Of a stretch of 64,000 bases of DNA, positions 52,218-60,282 are shown piece by piece; position 1 is the first letter of the stretch, and each line of letters starts with the position of its first letter. The notes under the pieces are model-generated. The model ran no database searches, was not told the DNA's origin, and saw only the letters and a list, made by a program, of their open reading frames with translations. A program made the translations under genes and the position numbers. The stretch is taken from assembly GCA_021824175.1 (NCBI GenBank), contig JAKALP010000002.1:287189-351188 (forward strand). The letters are read 5' to 3'. The DNA comes from Deltaproteobacteria bacterium. Lineage in GTDB: Bacteria > Desulfobacterota > Desulfobacteria > Desulfobacterales > Desulfosarcinaceae.

Positions 52218-53324
52218 ATGAGCAGAGTTTTTATCAAAAAAGCCACCTATGATCCATCGATTATCCGTCCCATGGTGACCGAAATGTTGGACAGCATGGG
52301 ACCCGGTTGGATCACCAGCGGCATGCGCGTGCTGGTCAAACCCAACTTGTTGCAGCCCGCCGACCCGGACAAAGGCATTGTCACCCACCCGTTGATCTGC
52401 CAGACCGTGGTGCAATACCTGCTGGATAAGGGCGCCCAGGTGCAGGTTTCCGACAGCCCCGGCATGGGCAGCTTCCGCAAGGTCCTGGCCGACACCGGTT
52501 ATAAAGCCGCACTGGAAGGGCTCAATGTGACCCTGACCCCCTTTGAGCGGTCAGTGGAAGTAGACATCGGCGAACCCTTTGGCCGCATCCCCATTGCCCA
52601 GGAGGCCATGGAGGCCGACCGGGTGATCAACCTGGCCAAGCTTAAAACCCACGCCCAGATGTACCTCACCCTGGGAATAAAAAACATGTTCGGCTGCATT
52701 GTGGGCCTGCGCAAACCCGAATGGCACATGCGCGCCGGCGTGGACCGCCTGATGTTCGCCCGACTGCTGGTGCAGATCTATCAAGCCGTGGCGCCGGCCT
52801 TTACCATTGTGGATGGGGTTCTGGCCCTGGAAGGGCAGGGGCCTGGCCGAAGCGGCAAGCCCCGGCAACTGGGGCTGCTGGTGGGCGGCGCCAATGGCCA
52901 CGCCGTGGATAAAACCATTTGCACCTTGCTGGGGCTTGATCCCAGCCAATTGCTGACTGCTTCGCTGGCCCGGCAGATGGGGTTTTATGACGGCACGGTG
53001 CATGTCAACGGCGACATTCAGATCGTGGATGATTTTCTTTTCCCGGAGCTGAACTCCCTGAGCATGGGGCCCGAATCCTTCAACCGCTTCATGCGCAAGT
53101 ACTTGCTGCAAAAGCCGGTGGTGGACGAGAAGAAATGCAAGCTGTGCGGTGAATGCTGGAAGATCTGCCCGGCCAAAGTCATCACCCATAACGTCAAAGG
53201 CGTGCATTTTGACTACGACCGCTGTATCCGCTGCTATTGCTGCCTGGAGGTGTGCCCGTACGGCGCCATTTCCGCCAAGGAGCCGCTGTTGGGCAGGATC
53301 CGGCGAGGGCTGATTCGGCCTTGA
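52218..53324 (+). CDS. DUF362 protein with two [4Fe-4S] ferredoxin motifs
   Basis: A 368-residue protein: a DUF362 domain (about 5-280; VLVKPNLLQPADPDKGIVTHP, KLKTHAQMYLTLGIKNMFG) followed by a C-terminal ferredoxin domain with CKLCGECWKICP and CIRCYCCLEVCP, each a C-x2-C-x2-C-x3-C-P cluster motif. DUF362-ferredoxin proteins are common in strict anaerobes; some bind iron-sulfur clusters in redox enzymes, but the reaction is unknown. The start MSRVFIKK is chosen by homology to the family's N-terminus; the frame stays open upstream to 52086. Confidence 0.86.
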   Translation: MSRVFIKKATYDPSIIRPMVTEMLDSMGPGWITSGMRVLVKPNLLQPADPDKGIVTHPLICQTVVQYLLDKGAQVQVSDSPGMGSFRKVLADTGYKAALEGLNVTLTPFERSVEVDIGEPFGRIPIAQEAMEADRVINLAKLKTHAQMYLTLGIKNMFGCIVGLRKPEWHMRAGVDRLMFARLLVQIYQAVAPAFTIVDGVLALEGQGPGRSGKPRQLGLLVGGANGHAVDKTICTLLGLDPSQLLTASLARQMGFYDGTVHVNGDIQIVDDFLFPELNSLSMGPESFNRFMRKYLLQKPVVDEKKCKLCGECWKICPAKVITHNVKGVHFDYDRCIRCYCCLEVCPYGAISAKEPLLGRIRRGLIRP

Positions 53325-53387
53325 GCTTGATTTGCTCTTTTAATGGTAGTACTTCTGACAAAAGACTTGCGCGGATATAAAGATACT

Positions 53388-53464
53388 AAGGCGCAAAGAT
53401 ACAAAGGCGCAGAGGCACAAAGGCACAAAGATTAAAAGATTGCCTTTGTGGCTTTGTGCCTTGG
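53388..53464. repeat. GGCACAAA dyad upstream of ssb
   Basis: Units of 8 nt (AAGGCGCAAAGA, GGCACAAA, GGCACAAA) form a left arm and CTTTGTGGCTTTGTGCC a right arm, with an AT-rich loop. Related units make the array at 56905. Confidence 0.8.
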
Positions 53465-53534
53465 CGAGAGTTAATCCAACTGGAGCGAACCGTCTAACCA
53501 GATTTCTTAAAGCTTTTGTGCGTCCGGATAAGAG

Positions 53535-53571
53535 CTCCCTCGCCCCTTAGGGAGAGGGCCGGGGTCAGGGG
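53535..53571. repeat. CCCTC...GAGGG-type intergenic repeat
   Basis: CTCCCTCGCCCCTTAGGGAG forms a hairpin and continues with AGGGCCGGGGTCAGGGG. It resembles the widespread CCCTCTCCCT/AGGGAGAGGG family. It lies about 120 bases upstream of ssb. Confidence 0.55.
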
Positions 53572-53692
53572 AAGAGACGAAAAGCAGTTGTTTTTTCATT
53601 CATAGGTAGTAATGCCGGTTAGAAAAAGGGCGGAAGCTAAATCCGCCTGAAAAGTTTGAAAACCTAACAACCCCGCAAGAAAGGAAGAAGAG

Positions 53693-54175
53693 ATGGCAGG
53701 CATTAATAAAGCGATCATCGTGGGCCACCTGGGCCGGGATCCGGAGATCCGCTACATGCAAGACGGCACGGCCGTGGCCAATTTCAGCGTGGCCACCACG
53801 GAAACCTGGAAAGACAAACAGAGCGGCGAAAAGAAAGAACGCACCGAATGGCACCGCATCGTTGCCTGGCGCCAGTTGGGGGAACTCTGTGGAAAGTACC
53901 TCGCCAAAGGGCGCCAAGTGTATGTTGAGGGCAAACTCCAAACCCGCTCTTGGGAAAAAGACGGCACCACCCACTACACCACCGAAATCGTGGCTTCCGA
54001 TATTCAATTCCTGGGCAGCCGCGATGATTCCGCCAACCGCGGCCGGGCCGCCGGCGCCGCCGGATTCGGCAACAACAACCAGATGGGCGGCCAATCCATG
54101 GGTAACTCAATGGCCGATCGCGGCTACCCCGAACCCCCCATGCCCGACCGCCAGGAAGATGATATACCCTTCTGA
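53693..54175 (+). CDS. ssb: Single-stranded DNA-binding protein
   Basis: A 160-residue SSB. The OB-fold is at 1-110: [34 protein letters not shown] and [20 protein letters not shown] Gly/Asn-rich linker follows ([18 protein letters not shown]), and the C-terminus is the acidic tip EDDIPF that recruits replication and repair partners. Length is normal. GGAAGAAGAG lies directly upstream of the ATG. No neighbour belongs to replication. Confidence 0.95.
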   Translation: MAGINKAIIVGHLGRDPEIRYMQDGTAVANFSVATTETWKDKQSGEKKERTEWHRIVAWRQLGELCGKYLAKGRQVYVEGKLQTRSWEKDGTTHYTTEIVASDIQFLGSRDDSANRGRAAGAAGFGNNNQMGGQSMGNSMADRGYPEPPMPDRQEDDIPF

Positions 54176-54261
54176 GCCATGTAAAAGACAGTAACTCTTG
54201 CGAATGATTAAGTCGCTTTACATAGTGCAGTAATTATTCGCGGATTTGGTCAAAGATCCCT

Positions 54262-54322
54262 ACCACAGAGTACACAGAGAAGAGAATACTGTTTCTCTTT
54301 TCGCTCTCAGTGTTCTTGTGGT
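54262..54322. repeat. ACCACAGAG dyad between ssb and terC
   Basis: ACCACAGAG and TACACAGAG (9-nt units) form the left arm; the right arm ends TTCTTGTGGT. It matches the common ACCACAGAG/CTCTGTGGT type of intergenic repeat. The rest of the gap 54176-54466 shows no other feature. Confidence 0.65.
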
Positions 54323-54466
54323 GACAAATCAATAATGCAAGTGTGCAATAATCTGCGATGCGATGCATGTTTTTTTGAATGGCCCCGATTAACGTTTTAA
54401 ATTAGTTTTCAGATTCCATAAACACGCGGGAGGCTGATCAGGCCGGACCGCGCAAGAGGTGACCTA

Positions 54467-55174
54467 ATGGCGGATGCCTTGGGATTGCTGGCCTTGCTCA
54501 TCGGCCTGGAACTTGTGTTGGGCGTGGACAATGTCCTGGTGATTGCCATTCTTACCGGCCGTCTGCCGGAGAAGGACCGCCCCAGGGCCCGTTTAATAGG
54601 ATTGAGTCTGGCCTTGGTCTCGCGCATCGCGCTGCTGGCCGTGGTCGTATTTCTGGTGGGCATGACACGGCCCCTGGTATGGACCTTCTCGGCCCGCGAT
54701 TTGATTCTGCTGGCCGGCGGCCTGTTTCTGCTCTACAAGGCGGTCAAAGAGATTCATCACACCATCGCCCTCAAGGAGGATGAAGCCGCTCACGCTGCCG
54801 GCGGCTCCGGCAGGTTCAATGCGATCATCGGTCAAATCGTGCTTCTCGACATTGTCTTCTCCATTGACTCGGTCATCACGGCCGTGGGGTTGACCAATCA
54901 ACTCTGGATTATCGTGGCGGCCGTAGTACTTTCGTTTGTCGCCATTCTCTTCTTTGCCCGCCCCATCGGCGATTTCATCCTGCGGCATCCGGCCCTGAAG
55001 ATCCTGGCGCTCTCCTTTCTCATCACCATCGGCGTGACCCTCTTTATGGAAGGCTTGCATCAGCCCGTGCCCAAAGCCTATATTTACCTGCCCATGGGCT
55101 TTGCGCTATTTGTCGAAATACTTCAGATGCGCTACGAACATAACCGCAAGCAGGCGCGGCCGGGCAAGGGATAA
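54467..55174 (+). CDS. TerC-family integral membrane protein
   Basis: A 235-residue protein with about seven membrane helices, of the TerC family. Hallmarks are LIGLELVLGVDNVLVIAILT (about 11-30) and LDIVFSIDSVITAVGLT (about 125-141), each with the conserved Asp of the D-N/S-D pattern. Members of the family are implicated in metal export (manganese, calcium) and in protecting secreted enzymes from metal misloading. AAGAGGTGA precedes the ATG. No tellurite genes are nearby. Confidence 0.9.
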   Translation: MADALGLLALLIGLELVLGVDNVLVIAILTGRLPEKDRPRARLIGLSLALVSRIALLAVVVFLVGMTRPLVWTFSARDLILLAGGLFLLYKAVKEIHHTIALKEDEAAHAAGGSGRFNAIIGQIVLLDIVFSIDSVITAVGLTNQLWIIVAAVVLSFVAILFFARPIGDFILRHPALKILALSFLITIGVTLFMEGLHQPVPKAYIYLPMGFALFVEILQMRYEHNRKQARPGKG

Positions 55175-55290
55175 TTGCGGTCCCAAAAATAAAGCATAAC
55201 GGCCGGCCCGTTTCAGACGCTGGAAGCAATGCACTTTTTTGTACGAACCATTTTTCGCCGGGGCCGCCCAGCCGGTCCATTCATCTCCGC

Positions 55291-55767
55291 TCAGGCCGGC
55301 GGCTTGGGCACCCAGCTTTCGGCCATCTCTTTGCCGATGTTGGAGAGTTTATTGTCCAGGTCGCGGATCAGGGTGTGAAAGGCGGCCTCGTCCTGGGGAT
55401 CGGCTTCGGTCATCTGGATGTCGAACTCGCGCTTCCAGTCGTGCAAGCTGATGCAGTGCTGGACTGCCTTGGCAAAGCGTTCTTCGGGTTTGAGCACCGA
55501 ATGCATGATGGTCAACAGCGTCAAAAACAGCCCCATGATGGCGGCCACGCTTTTGGGAATGCCCGATTCGCCGGCTACGGCATAGGTGATCAGGGCAGAA
55601 AGCAGGGGGATGGCCAAGCCGAAACTAAATCCCAAAGGCTTGAATATTTTGGAGTGTAGTTCGGCCTTTTCTTTGTGCCAAGAATAGCGATCCTCCAGTT
55701 CTTGCTGGAATTCCGCCGTGCTTTTGCGATGCACCTGGGGTGCGTTAGGCAGTACTTGCGCAGTCAT
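55291..55767 (-). CDS. Two-helix membrane protein, SLATT/DUF4231-like
   Basis: A 158-residue protein. The pattern is that of SLATT domains: an N-terminal helix with EFQQELEDRYSWHKEKAELH, two membrane helices (about 45-68 and 73-92), then SVLKPEERFAKAVQHCISLHDWKREFD and a long helix. SLATT proteins are predicted pore-forming effectors of nucleotide-triggered defence systems. Here there is no synthase or other defence gene nearby, so a general membrane role is as likely. GAGGAAAG lies upstream of the ATG (read on the minus strand). Confidence 0.55.
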   Translation of the reverse strand: MTAQVLPNAPQVHRKSTAEFQQELEDRYSWHKEKAELHSKIFKPLGFSFGLAIPLLSALITYAVAGESGIPKSVAAIMGLFLTLLTIMHSVLKPEERFAKAVQHCISLHDWKREFDIQMTEADPQDEAAFHTLIRDLDNKLSNIGKEMAESWVPKPPA

Positions 55768-55858
55768 GGACTTTCCTCCTTTTTAGATGGTCTATATTAG
55801 CCTTACTCAGCGATTCAACGCAATCGCCAGCGATGGACTCATGGTGTTTAAATTAAAG

Positions 55859-55887
55859 CTTGAAACTCTCTTCATGATTCCTATTAT
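55859..55887 (+). promoter_or_regulatory. Sigma-32-like heat-shock promoter of htpX
   Basis: CTTGAAA, 14-nt spacer, CCTATTAT, close to the RpoH consensus CTTGAAA-N11-16-CCCCATnT. It ends 63 bases upstream of the htpX start. HtpX is a heat-shock gene in E. coli. Confidence 0.55.
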
Positions 55888-55950
55888 TTCAGACGGCGAT
55901 CCATGGGGTCGCCGGGAACTATATCATTCAAAGAGGGAGATGTTTGAAAA

Positions 55951-56886
55951 ATGGGCAATCAATTTCGAACGGCGTTGTTATTGGCGGTGTTGACGATGAT
56001 GATCGTCTGGATCGGGCAGCTCATCGGCGGCCGGGGCGGCATGCTGATTGCGCTGGTTTTTGCGGCTGTGATGAATTTCGGGTCGTACTGGTTTTCCGAT
56101 AAAATCGTGTTGCGCATGTACCGCGCCCAGGAGGTGACGGCCCAGCAGGCGCCGGACTTGTACAATATCGTTTCTGAGCTGGCCCGCAATGCCGGCCTGC
56201 CCATGCCCAGGGTCTATCTGATCCCCCAGGAAACCCCCAACGCCTTTGCCACCGGCCGCAACCCGGATCATGCCGTGGTGGCGGTGACCCAAGGGTTGCT
56301 CAAGCTCATGGATCGCAACCAGGTGCGCGGCGTGCTGGCCCACGAAATGGCCCATGTCAAAAACCGCGATATCCTCATCGGCTCCATTGCCGCCACCATG
56401 GCCGGCGCCATCATGATGCTGGCCAGCATAGCGCGCTGGTCCGCCTTGTTCGGCGGCTTCGGCCGTGATGACCGGGAGGGCGGCGGCGGCGCCCTGGGCT
56501 GGATCGTGGCGGCCATTGTGGCGCCCATTGCGGCCATGATCGTGCAGATGACCATCTCCCGCTCCCGGGAGTATCTGGCCGACAGCACCGGCGCCCAGAT
56601 CGCGGGCACGGGAACCGGTTTGGCCAGTGCCCTGGAAAAACTGGGCGCCTACAACGAACGCTTGCCCATGCAGGCCAGTCCCTCCACGGCCCACATGTTC
56701 ATCGTCAATCCGCTTTCGGGCCGCAGTCTGATGAATCTCTTTTCCACCCATCCGCCCATCGAGGAGCGCGTGGCCCGGCTGCGCGGGGTTCATTTCCAGC
56801 CGCCGCCGGCGCCCGGTGCCGGAAGCAGCCCGAAAAAGCAGACGCAAGCGGAACAGGGCAGGGCATTTTGGGATAATTTGAAGTGA
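55951..56886 (+). CDS. htpX: Membrane metalloprotease HtpX
   Basis: A 311-residue M48 protease of the inner membrane that degrades misfolded membrane proteins. Two N-terminal helices (about 5-55) are followed by the zinc site LAHEMAHVKNRD (about 127-138), two more helices, and the third ligand in SREYLADSTGA (about 209). The C-terminal STHPPIEERVARL is usual. The gene is preceded by a sigma-32-like promoter. It is the only heat-shock-type gene in the window apart from the Do protease. Confidence 0.95.
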   Translation: MGNQFRTALLLAVLTMMIVWIGQLIGGRGGMLIALVFAAVMNFGSYWFSDKIVLRMYRAQEVTAQQAPDLYNIVSELARNAGLPMPRVYLIPQETPNAFATGRNPDHAVVAVTQGLLKLMDRNQVRGVLAHEMAHVKNRDILIGSIAATMAGAIMMLASIARWSALFGGFGRDDREGGGGALGWIVAAIVAPIAAMIVQMTISRSREYLADSTGAQIAGTGTGLASALEKLGAYNERLPMQASPSTAHMFIVNPLSGRSLMNLFSTHPPIEERVARLRGVHFQPPPAPGAGSSPKKQTQAEQGRAFWDNLK

Positions 56887-56904
56887 TTTTTTTAACTCAG
56901 AGGG

Positions 56905-57088
56905 GCTGAGGGGCAAAGGGACTGAGGCACAAAGGCACAAAGGGACAAAGGCACAAAGGGACAAAGGGGCTAAGGGACAAAGGGACTGAGGGACAAAGGC
57001 ACAGAGGGCCTGAGGGACTGAGGGACAAAGGCACAGAGGGCCTGAGGGACTGAGGGACAAAGGCATAGAGGGCCTGAGGGACTGAGGG
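56905..57088. repeat. Tandem array of GGGACAAA/GGCACAAA units with a 32-bp higher-order period
   Basis: Nearly 200 bases of 8-nt units. From 56998 the units are organised in 32-bp repeats (4 x 8): 56998-57029 and 57030-57061 are identical and a third, incomplete copy ends at 57088. The apparent open frames over it only translate the repeat. Units are related to those at 53388. The rest of the gap to 57231 includes a CTCCGCG...CTCTGCGTTGAA half-repeat. Confidence 0.9.
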
Positions 57089-57231
57089 CGTAGGCACATG
57101 CACGCAAAAAGTAAATGGTCGAGAGTTGATTAACAAATTCCCTCCGCGCACCTCCGCGGCCTCTGCGTTGAACAAGCCTTAACTTTTTTAAACGGTGCCT
57201 ATCGCTGAAACGTTGAAGGAAATCCACCATC

Positions 57232-58413
57232 TTGTCTTCCACCTCCTGGCAGATCCGTTGGCATTCGGCCATCGCCGAGATCCCCCAAATTGAATGGGAC
57301 CGTCTGGCCCAGCCCCTGGCCACGCCACTGCTGGAGTGGCAATGGTTGCATCAACTGGAGGCTTCTGGCAGTATCGCGCCCCACACCGGCTGGTACCCGC
57401 GCCATCTGACGATCTGGCAGGACAACCGTTTGATCGGGGCCGCGCCTCTTTATCTCAAAACTCACAGCCAGGGTGAATTTGTCTTTGATCAGTGGTGGGC
57501 GCGCTGGGCCATGGAGGCCGGCATTGCCTATTACCCCAAGCTGGTGGGCATGAGTCCAGCCACGCCGGCCGTGGGCTATCGCTTTCTGAGCGCTCCAGAA
57601 TTGGAGAACAGTCGGATTCAAACAGCGCTCGTGACGGTCGTTGATGAATTTTGCACCCAGGCCGGCATTTCGGGCTGCCACCTGCTCTTCGTGGACCCGG
57701 AGTGGTCCGCCGGCCTTCCTTCCAGCCATTATTTTAGCTGGCGTCACCAGAGCTTTTTATGGCGCAACCCAGGCTTTACCGGCTTTGACGATTACCTGGA
57801 GCGTTTTAAATCCATCCAGCGCCGCAATATCCGCCGGGAGCGGCAAAGCATTGCGCGTCAAGGCGTCACGGTGCGCTGCCTGAACGGTGAAGAAATTGAT
57901 CCAGGCTGGGCTGACCTGATGTTCCAATACTACCTCAACACCAATGCCCAGTATGGCCCCTGGGCGGCCCGTTATCTCAATGAGGCTTTTTTTCGCGGCA
58001 TCTTCGAACATCTGCGCCACCGGCTCATGCTGGTGGCCGCTTTTGAGCCTTCCCAGGGAGAGCAGCCGGTGGCCCTTTCGTTGCTTATGCACAAACACGA
58101 TCAACTCATCGGCCGCTACTGGGGCAGCGCCCGCGCCATTAAAGATCTGCATTTCAACATGTGCTTCTATGAGCCCATCCAGTGGGCCATTGCCCAGGGC
58201 CTGCGCAGCTTTGACCCCGGCGCCGGCTCGCCCCACAAAATCGCGCGCGGTTTTGAGGCTGTAGTGAACACCAGCCTGCACCGTTTCTACCAGCCGAAGT
58301 TGAAGGAGCTATTTGCTCGCTTCATCGACGGCATCAACGAGGCGGAGCTGGCCAACATCGCGGCGTTGAATGCGCAGTTGCCGTTTGCCGCGGGGCGGGA
58401 ACCGGCGGGATGA
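57232..58413 (+). CDS. FemAB-like/GNAT acyltransferase (DUF482 type)
   Basis: A 393-residue protein of the COG3146/PF04339 family, which has a duplicated GNAT fold and is annotated as a FemAB-like N-acyltransferase. Segments: PLLEWQWLHQLEASGSIAPH (about 33-52), RHLTIWQDNRLIGAAPLYLK, FKSIQRRNIRRERQSIARQG (about 197-216), GRYWGSARAIKDLHFNMCFY (about 300-319) and FDPGAGSPHKIARGFEAV. Substrate unknown; related proteins sit near peptidoglycan or aminoacid-modification genes. The start is a TTG with AAGGAAA 10 bases upstream. Confidence 0.82.
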   Translation: MSSTSWQIRWHSAIAEIPQIEWDRLAQPLATPLLEWQWLHQLEASGSIAPHTGWYPRHLTIWQDNRLIGAAPLYLKTHSQGEFVFDQWWARWAMEAGIAYYPKLVGMSPATPAVGYRFLSAPELENSRIQTALVTVVDEFCTQAGISGCHLLFVDPEWSAGLPSSHYFSWRHQSFLWRNPGFTGFDDYLERFKSIQRRNIRRERQSIARQGVTVRCLNGEEIDPGWADLMFQYYLNTNAQYGPWAARYLNEAFFRGIFEHLRHRLMLVAAFEPSQGEQPVALSLLMHKHDQLIGRYWGSARAIKDLHFNMCFYEPIQWAIAQGLRSFDPGAGSPHKIARGFEAVVNTSLHRFYQPKLKELFARFIDGINEAELANIAALNAQLPFAAGREPAG

Positions 58414-58434
58414 GGAAGATTCTCGATGGAATGA

Positions 58435-58656
58435 TTCAACGCAAAGGCGCAGAGTTCGCGGAGAAGCGCAGAGGTTATGATAAATTCTCAGCTTTTAATG
58501 TTCTTCGACAGAATTTCTCACTGATTTATCCGTGTGATCCGTGTAATCCGTGGTAAAAAAATTGACCACGGATTACACGGATGGCACGGATGAGCTACAA
58601 GGCATTTCGTTAGAATTGGTGGTCCCCCTCCGCGCCCTCTGCGCCTCCGCGTTGAA
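58435..58656. repeat. Nested inverted repeats upstream of proA
   Basis: The outer arms are 29-bp (TTCAACGCAAAGGCGCAGAG... and its reverse complement ending CGCCTCCGCGTTGAA), built of 9-nt units. The ATCCGTGTN dyad (58528-58591) is nested between them. No coding capacity; proA starts 93 bases later. Confidence 0.8.
58528..58591. repeat. Dyad of 9-nt ATCCGTGTN units, copy 2
   Basis: ATCCGTGTG, ATCCGTGTA, ATCCGTGGT, a short AT loop, then ACCACGGAT, TACACGGAT, GGCACGGAT: three exact 9-nt units and their reverse complements. Copy 1 is at 12098. Confidence 0.9.
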
Positions 58657-58749
58657 TAAGACCCTCCAAGCCTCTTCCCCTTTGTCTTTCATCCGGATTG
58701 GGTGTATGAGAAAAAGCCAATACAGTTCCAACCCTTGGAGGTGAAATCC

Positions 58750-60048
58750 ATGGATATTCAACAGATCGCCCAGCAGGCCAAGGCCGCGTCCGTGCGCCTG
58801 GCGGCCTTGGACAGTGATACCAAGAACAAGGCGCTGCAGGAGATCATTCATCAGCTCCAAGCGCAGCGGGAGGCGATACTCAAAGCCAATCAGGCCGACC
58901 TGGCCCAGGCTGAAAAAGAGGGGCTGGCCGCGCCGCTGCTCAAGCGGTTGCGCTTTGATGACGGCAAACTCAAAGAAGCTTGTGCCGGCCTGCAGAGCCT
59001 GATTCAGTTGCCTGATCCCGTGGGCGTCACGCTAAGCGCCACGGAACTGGATCAAGGCTTGGAACTGTACAAGGTCAGCCGGCCCATCGGCGTCATCGGC
59101 GTGATCTTCGAGTCGCGCCCCGATGCCCTGGTGCAGATCTCCTCCCTGTGCCTGAAAAGCGGCAACGCCGTGCTGCTCAAGGGCGGCAGTGAAGCCACGC
59201 GCACCAACCGCATGCTGGCCGATACCATCACCGCCGCCGCAGCCAAGGCCGGTCTGCCCAATGGCTGGTTGGGGTTGCTGGAGACCCGCGCCGACGTGGC
59301 CGAAATGCTGGCCCTGGACCAATTTATCGATTTGATCATTCCCCGTGGCAGCAACGAATTCGTGCGCCACATCATGGACAATACGCGCATTCCGGTGCTG
59401 GGCCATGCCGACGGCATCTGCCATGTCTACATCGACCAGGACGCGGACCCGGCCATGGCCGTGCGCATCAGCGTGGACAGCAAAACCCAATATGTGGCCG
59501 TGTGCAATGCGGCTGAAACCATCCTGGTGCACCAAGGCTGCGCGCCGACCCTTCTGCCGCTGCTGCGCAACGCCCTGAGCGCCAAGGAGGTGGAGATCCG
59601 CGGCTGTGAGGCCACCCGCAAGATCATCGAGGCCAAACCGGCCACGGAAGAAGATTGGGCCACCGAATACCTGGATCTGATTGTCTCCATCAAAGTGGTG
59701 CCGGACTTGGCCGCGGCCGCCGACCACATTAATCGTTACGGTTCGGGCCACACCGATGTCATTGTGACCCGCGATCGGAGCAATGCCGTACGTTTCATGG
59801 ACAGCGTGGATTCGGCCGATGTGTTTTGGAACGCCAGCAGCCGTTTCAGCGACGGCTTCCGCTTCGGCCTGGGCGCCGAGGTGGGCATCAGCACCAACAA
59901 GATCCACGCCCGCGGCCCGGTGGGCATGGAAGGCTTGCTGATCTACCAGTGGCGCCTCATGGGCAACGGGCATATCGTGGCCGATTACTCCGGGGAGAAG
60001 GCCCGGCCGTTTACGCATAAGAAGTTGAAGAAGACATTTGGGAAGTAG
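58750..60048 (+). CDS. proA: Glutamate-5-semialdehyde dehydrogenase (gamma-glutamyl phosphate reductase)
   Basis: It reduces gamma-glutamyl phosphate to glutamate semialdehyde, the second step of proline synthesis. The start MDIQQIAQQAK has GGAGGTG directly upstream; the frame is open 16 codons further upstream without a start signal. The 432-residue protein has GVIFESRPDALVQISSLCLK (about 115-134), the catalytic Cys in AVCNAAETILVHQ (about 253-265) and the C-terminal GLGAEVGISTNKIHARGPVG. proB follows in the same direction, in reversed order relative to the usual proB-proA, with a repeat between them. Confidence 0.95.
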   Translation: MDIQQIAQQAKAASVRLAALDSDTKNKALQEIIHQLQAQREAILKANQADLAQAEKEGLAAPLLKRLRFDDGKLKEACAGLQSLIQLPDPVGVTLSATELDQGLELYKVSRPIGVIGVIFESRPDALVQISSLCLKSGNAVLLKGGSEATRTNRMLADTITAAAAKAGLPNGWLGLLETRADVAEMLALDQFIDLIIPRGSNEFVRHIMDNTRIPVLGHADGICHVYIDQDADPAMAVRISVDSKTQYVAVCNAAETILVHQGCAPTLLPLLRNALSAKEVEIRGCEATRKIIEAKPATEEDWATEYLDLIVSIKVVPDLAAAADHINRYGSGHTDVIVTRDRSNAVRFMDSVDSADVFWNASSRFSDGFRFGLGAEVGISTNKIHARGPVGMEGLLIYQWRLMGNGHIVADYSGEKARPFTHKKLKKTFGK

Positions 60049-60053
60049 TAGGA

Positions 60054-60208
60054 AGTTTTAAGTTTAAAGTAGAAAACAGTTTTAAGTTTAAAGTAGGAAA
60101 CAGTTTTAAGTTTAAAGTAGGAAAGTTTAAAGTTAAGGAAGATGTCATTGATTAATATAAAATGACTTTAATCCTTAACTTTAAACTTTACACTTAAAAC
60201 TTTAAACT
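60054..60208. repeat. Tandem 24-bp repeat and dyad between proA and proB
   Basis: GTTTTAAGTTTAAAGTAGGA-type 24-bp units occur three times (60054-60124). GTTTAAAGTTAAGG (60125-60138) then pairs with CCTTAACTTTAAAC (60173-60186), and the inverted TTAAACTT units continue to 60208. An inner dyad GTCATT...AATGAC lies in the loop. It could form a long hairpin in the proA-proB transcript. Confidence 0.85.
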
Positions 60209-60282
60209 AAATATGAGATTTCTTCCCAACAACTGAACACTCACTACACAACTCGCTATCTATTAATAGTAAACAGAAACCC

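Noticed and set aside
55291..55767. Part of a CBASS-like defence system
   Set aside because: No cyclase, nucleotide sensor or other defence gene lies within several kilobases.
56897..57323. Minus-strand frames rich in Ser-Pro-Leu-Cys
   Set aside because: They are translations of the GGGACAAA/GGCACAAA array; no start signals.
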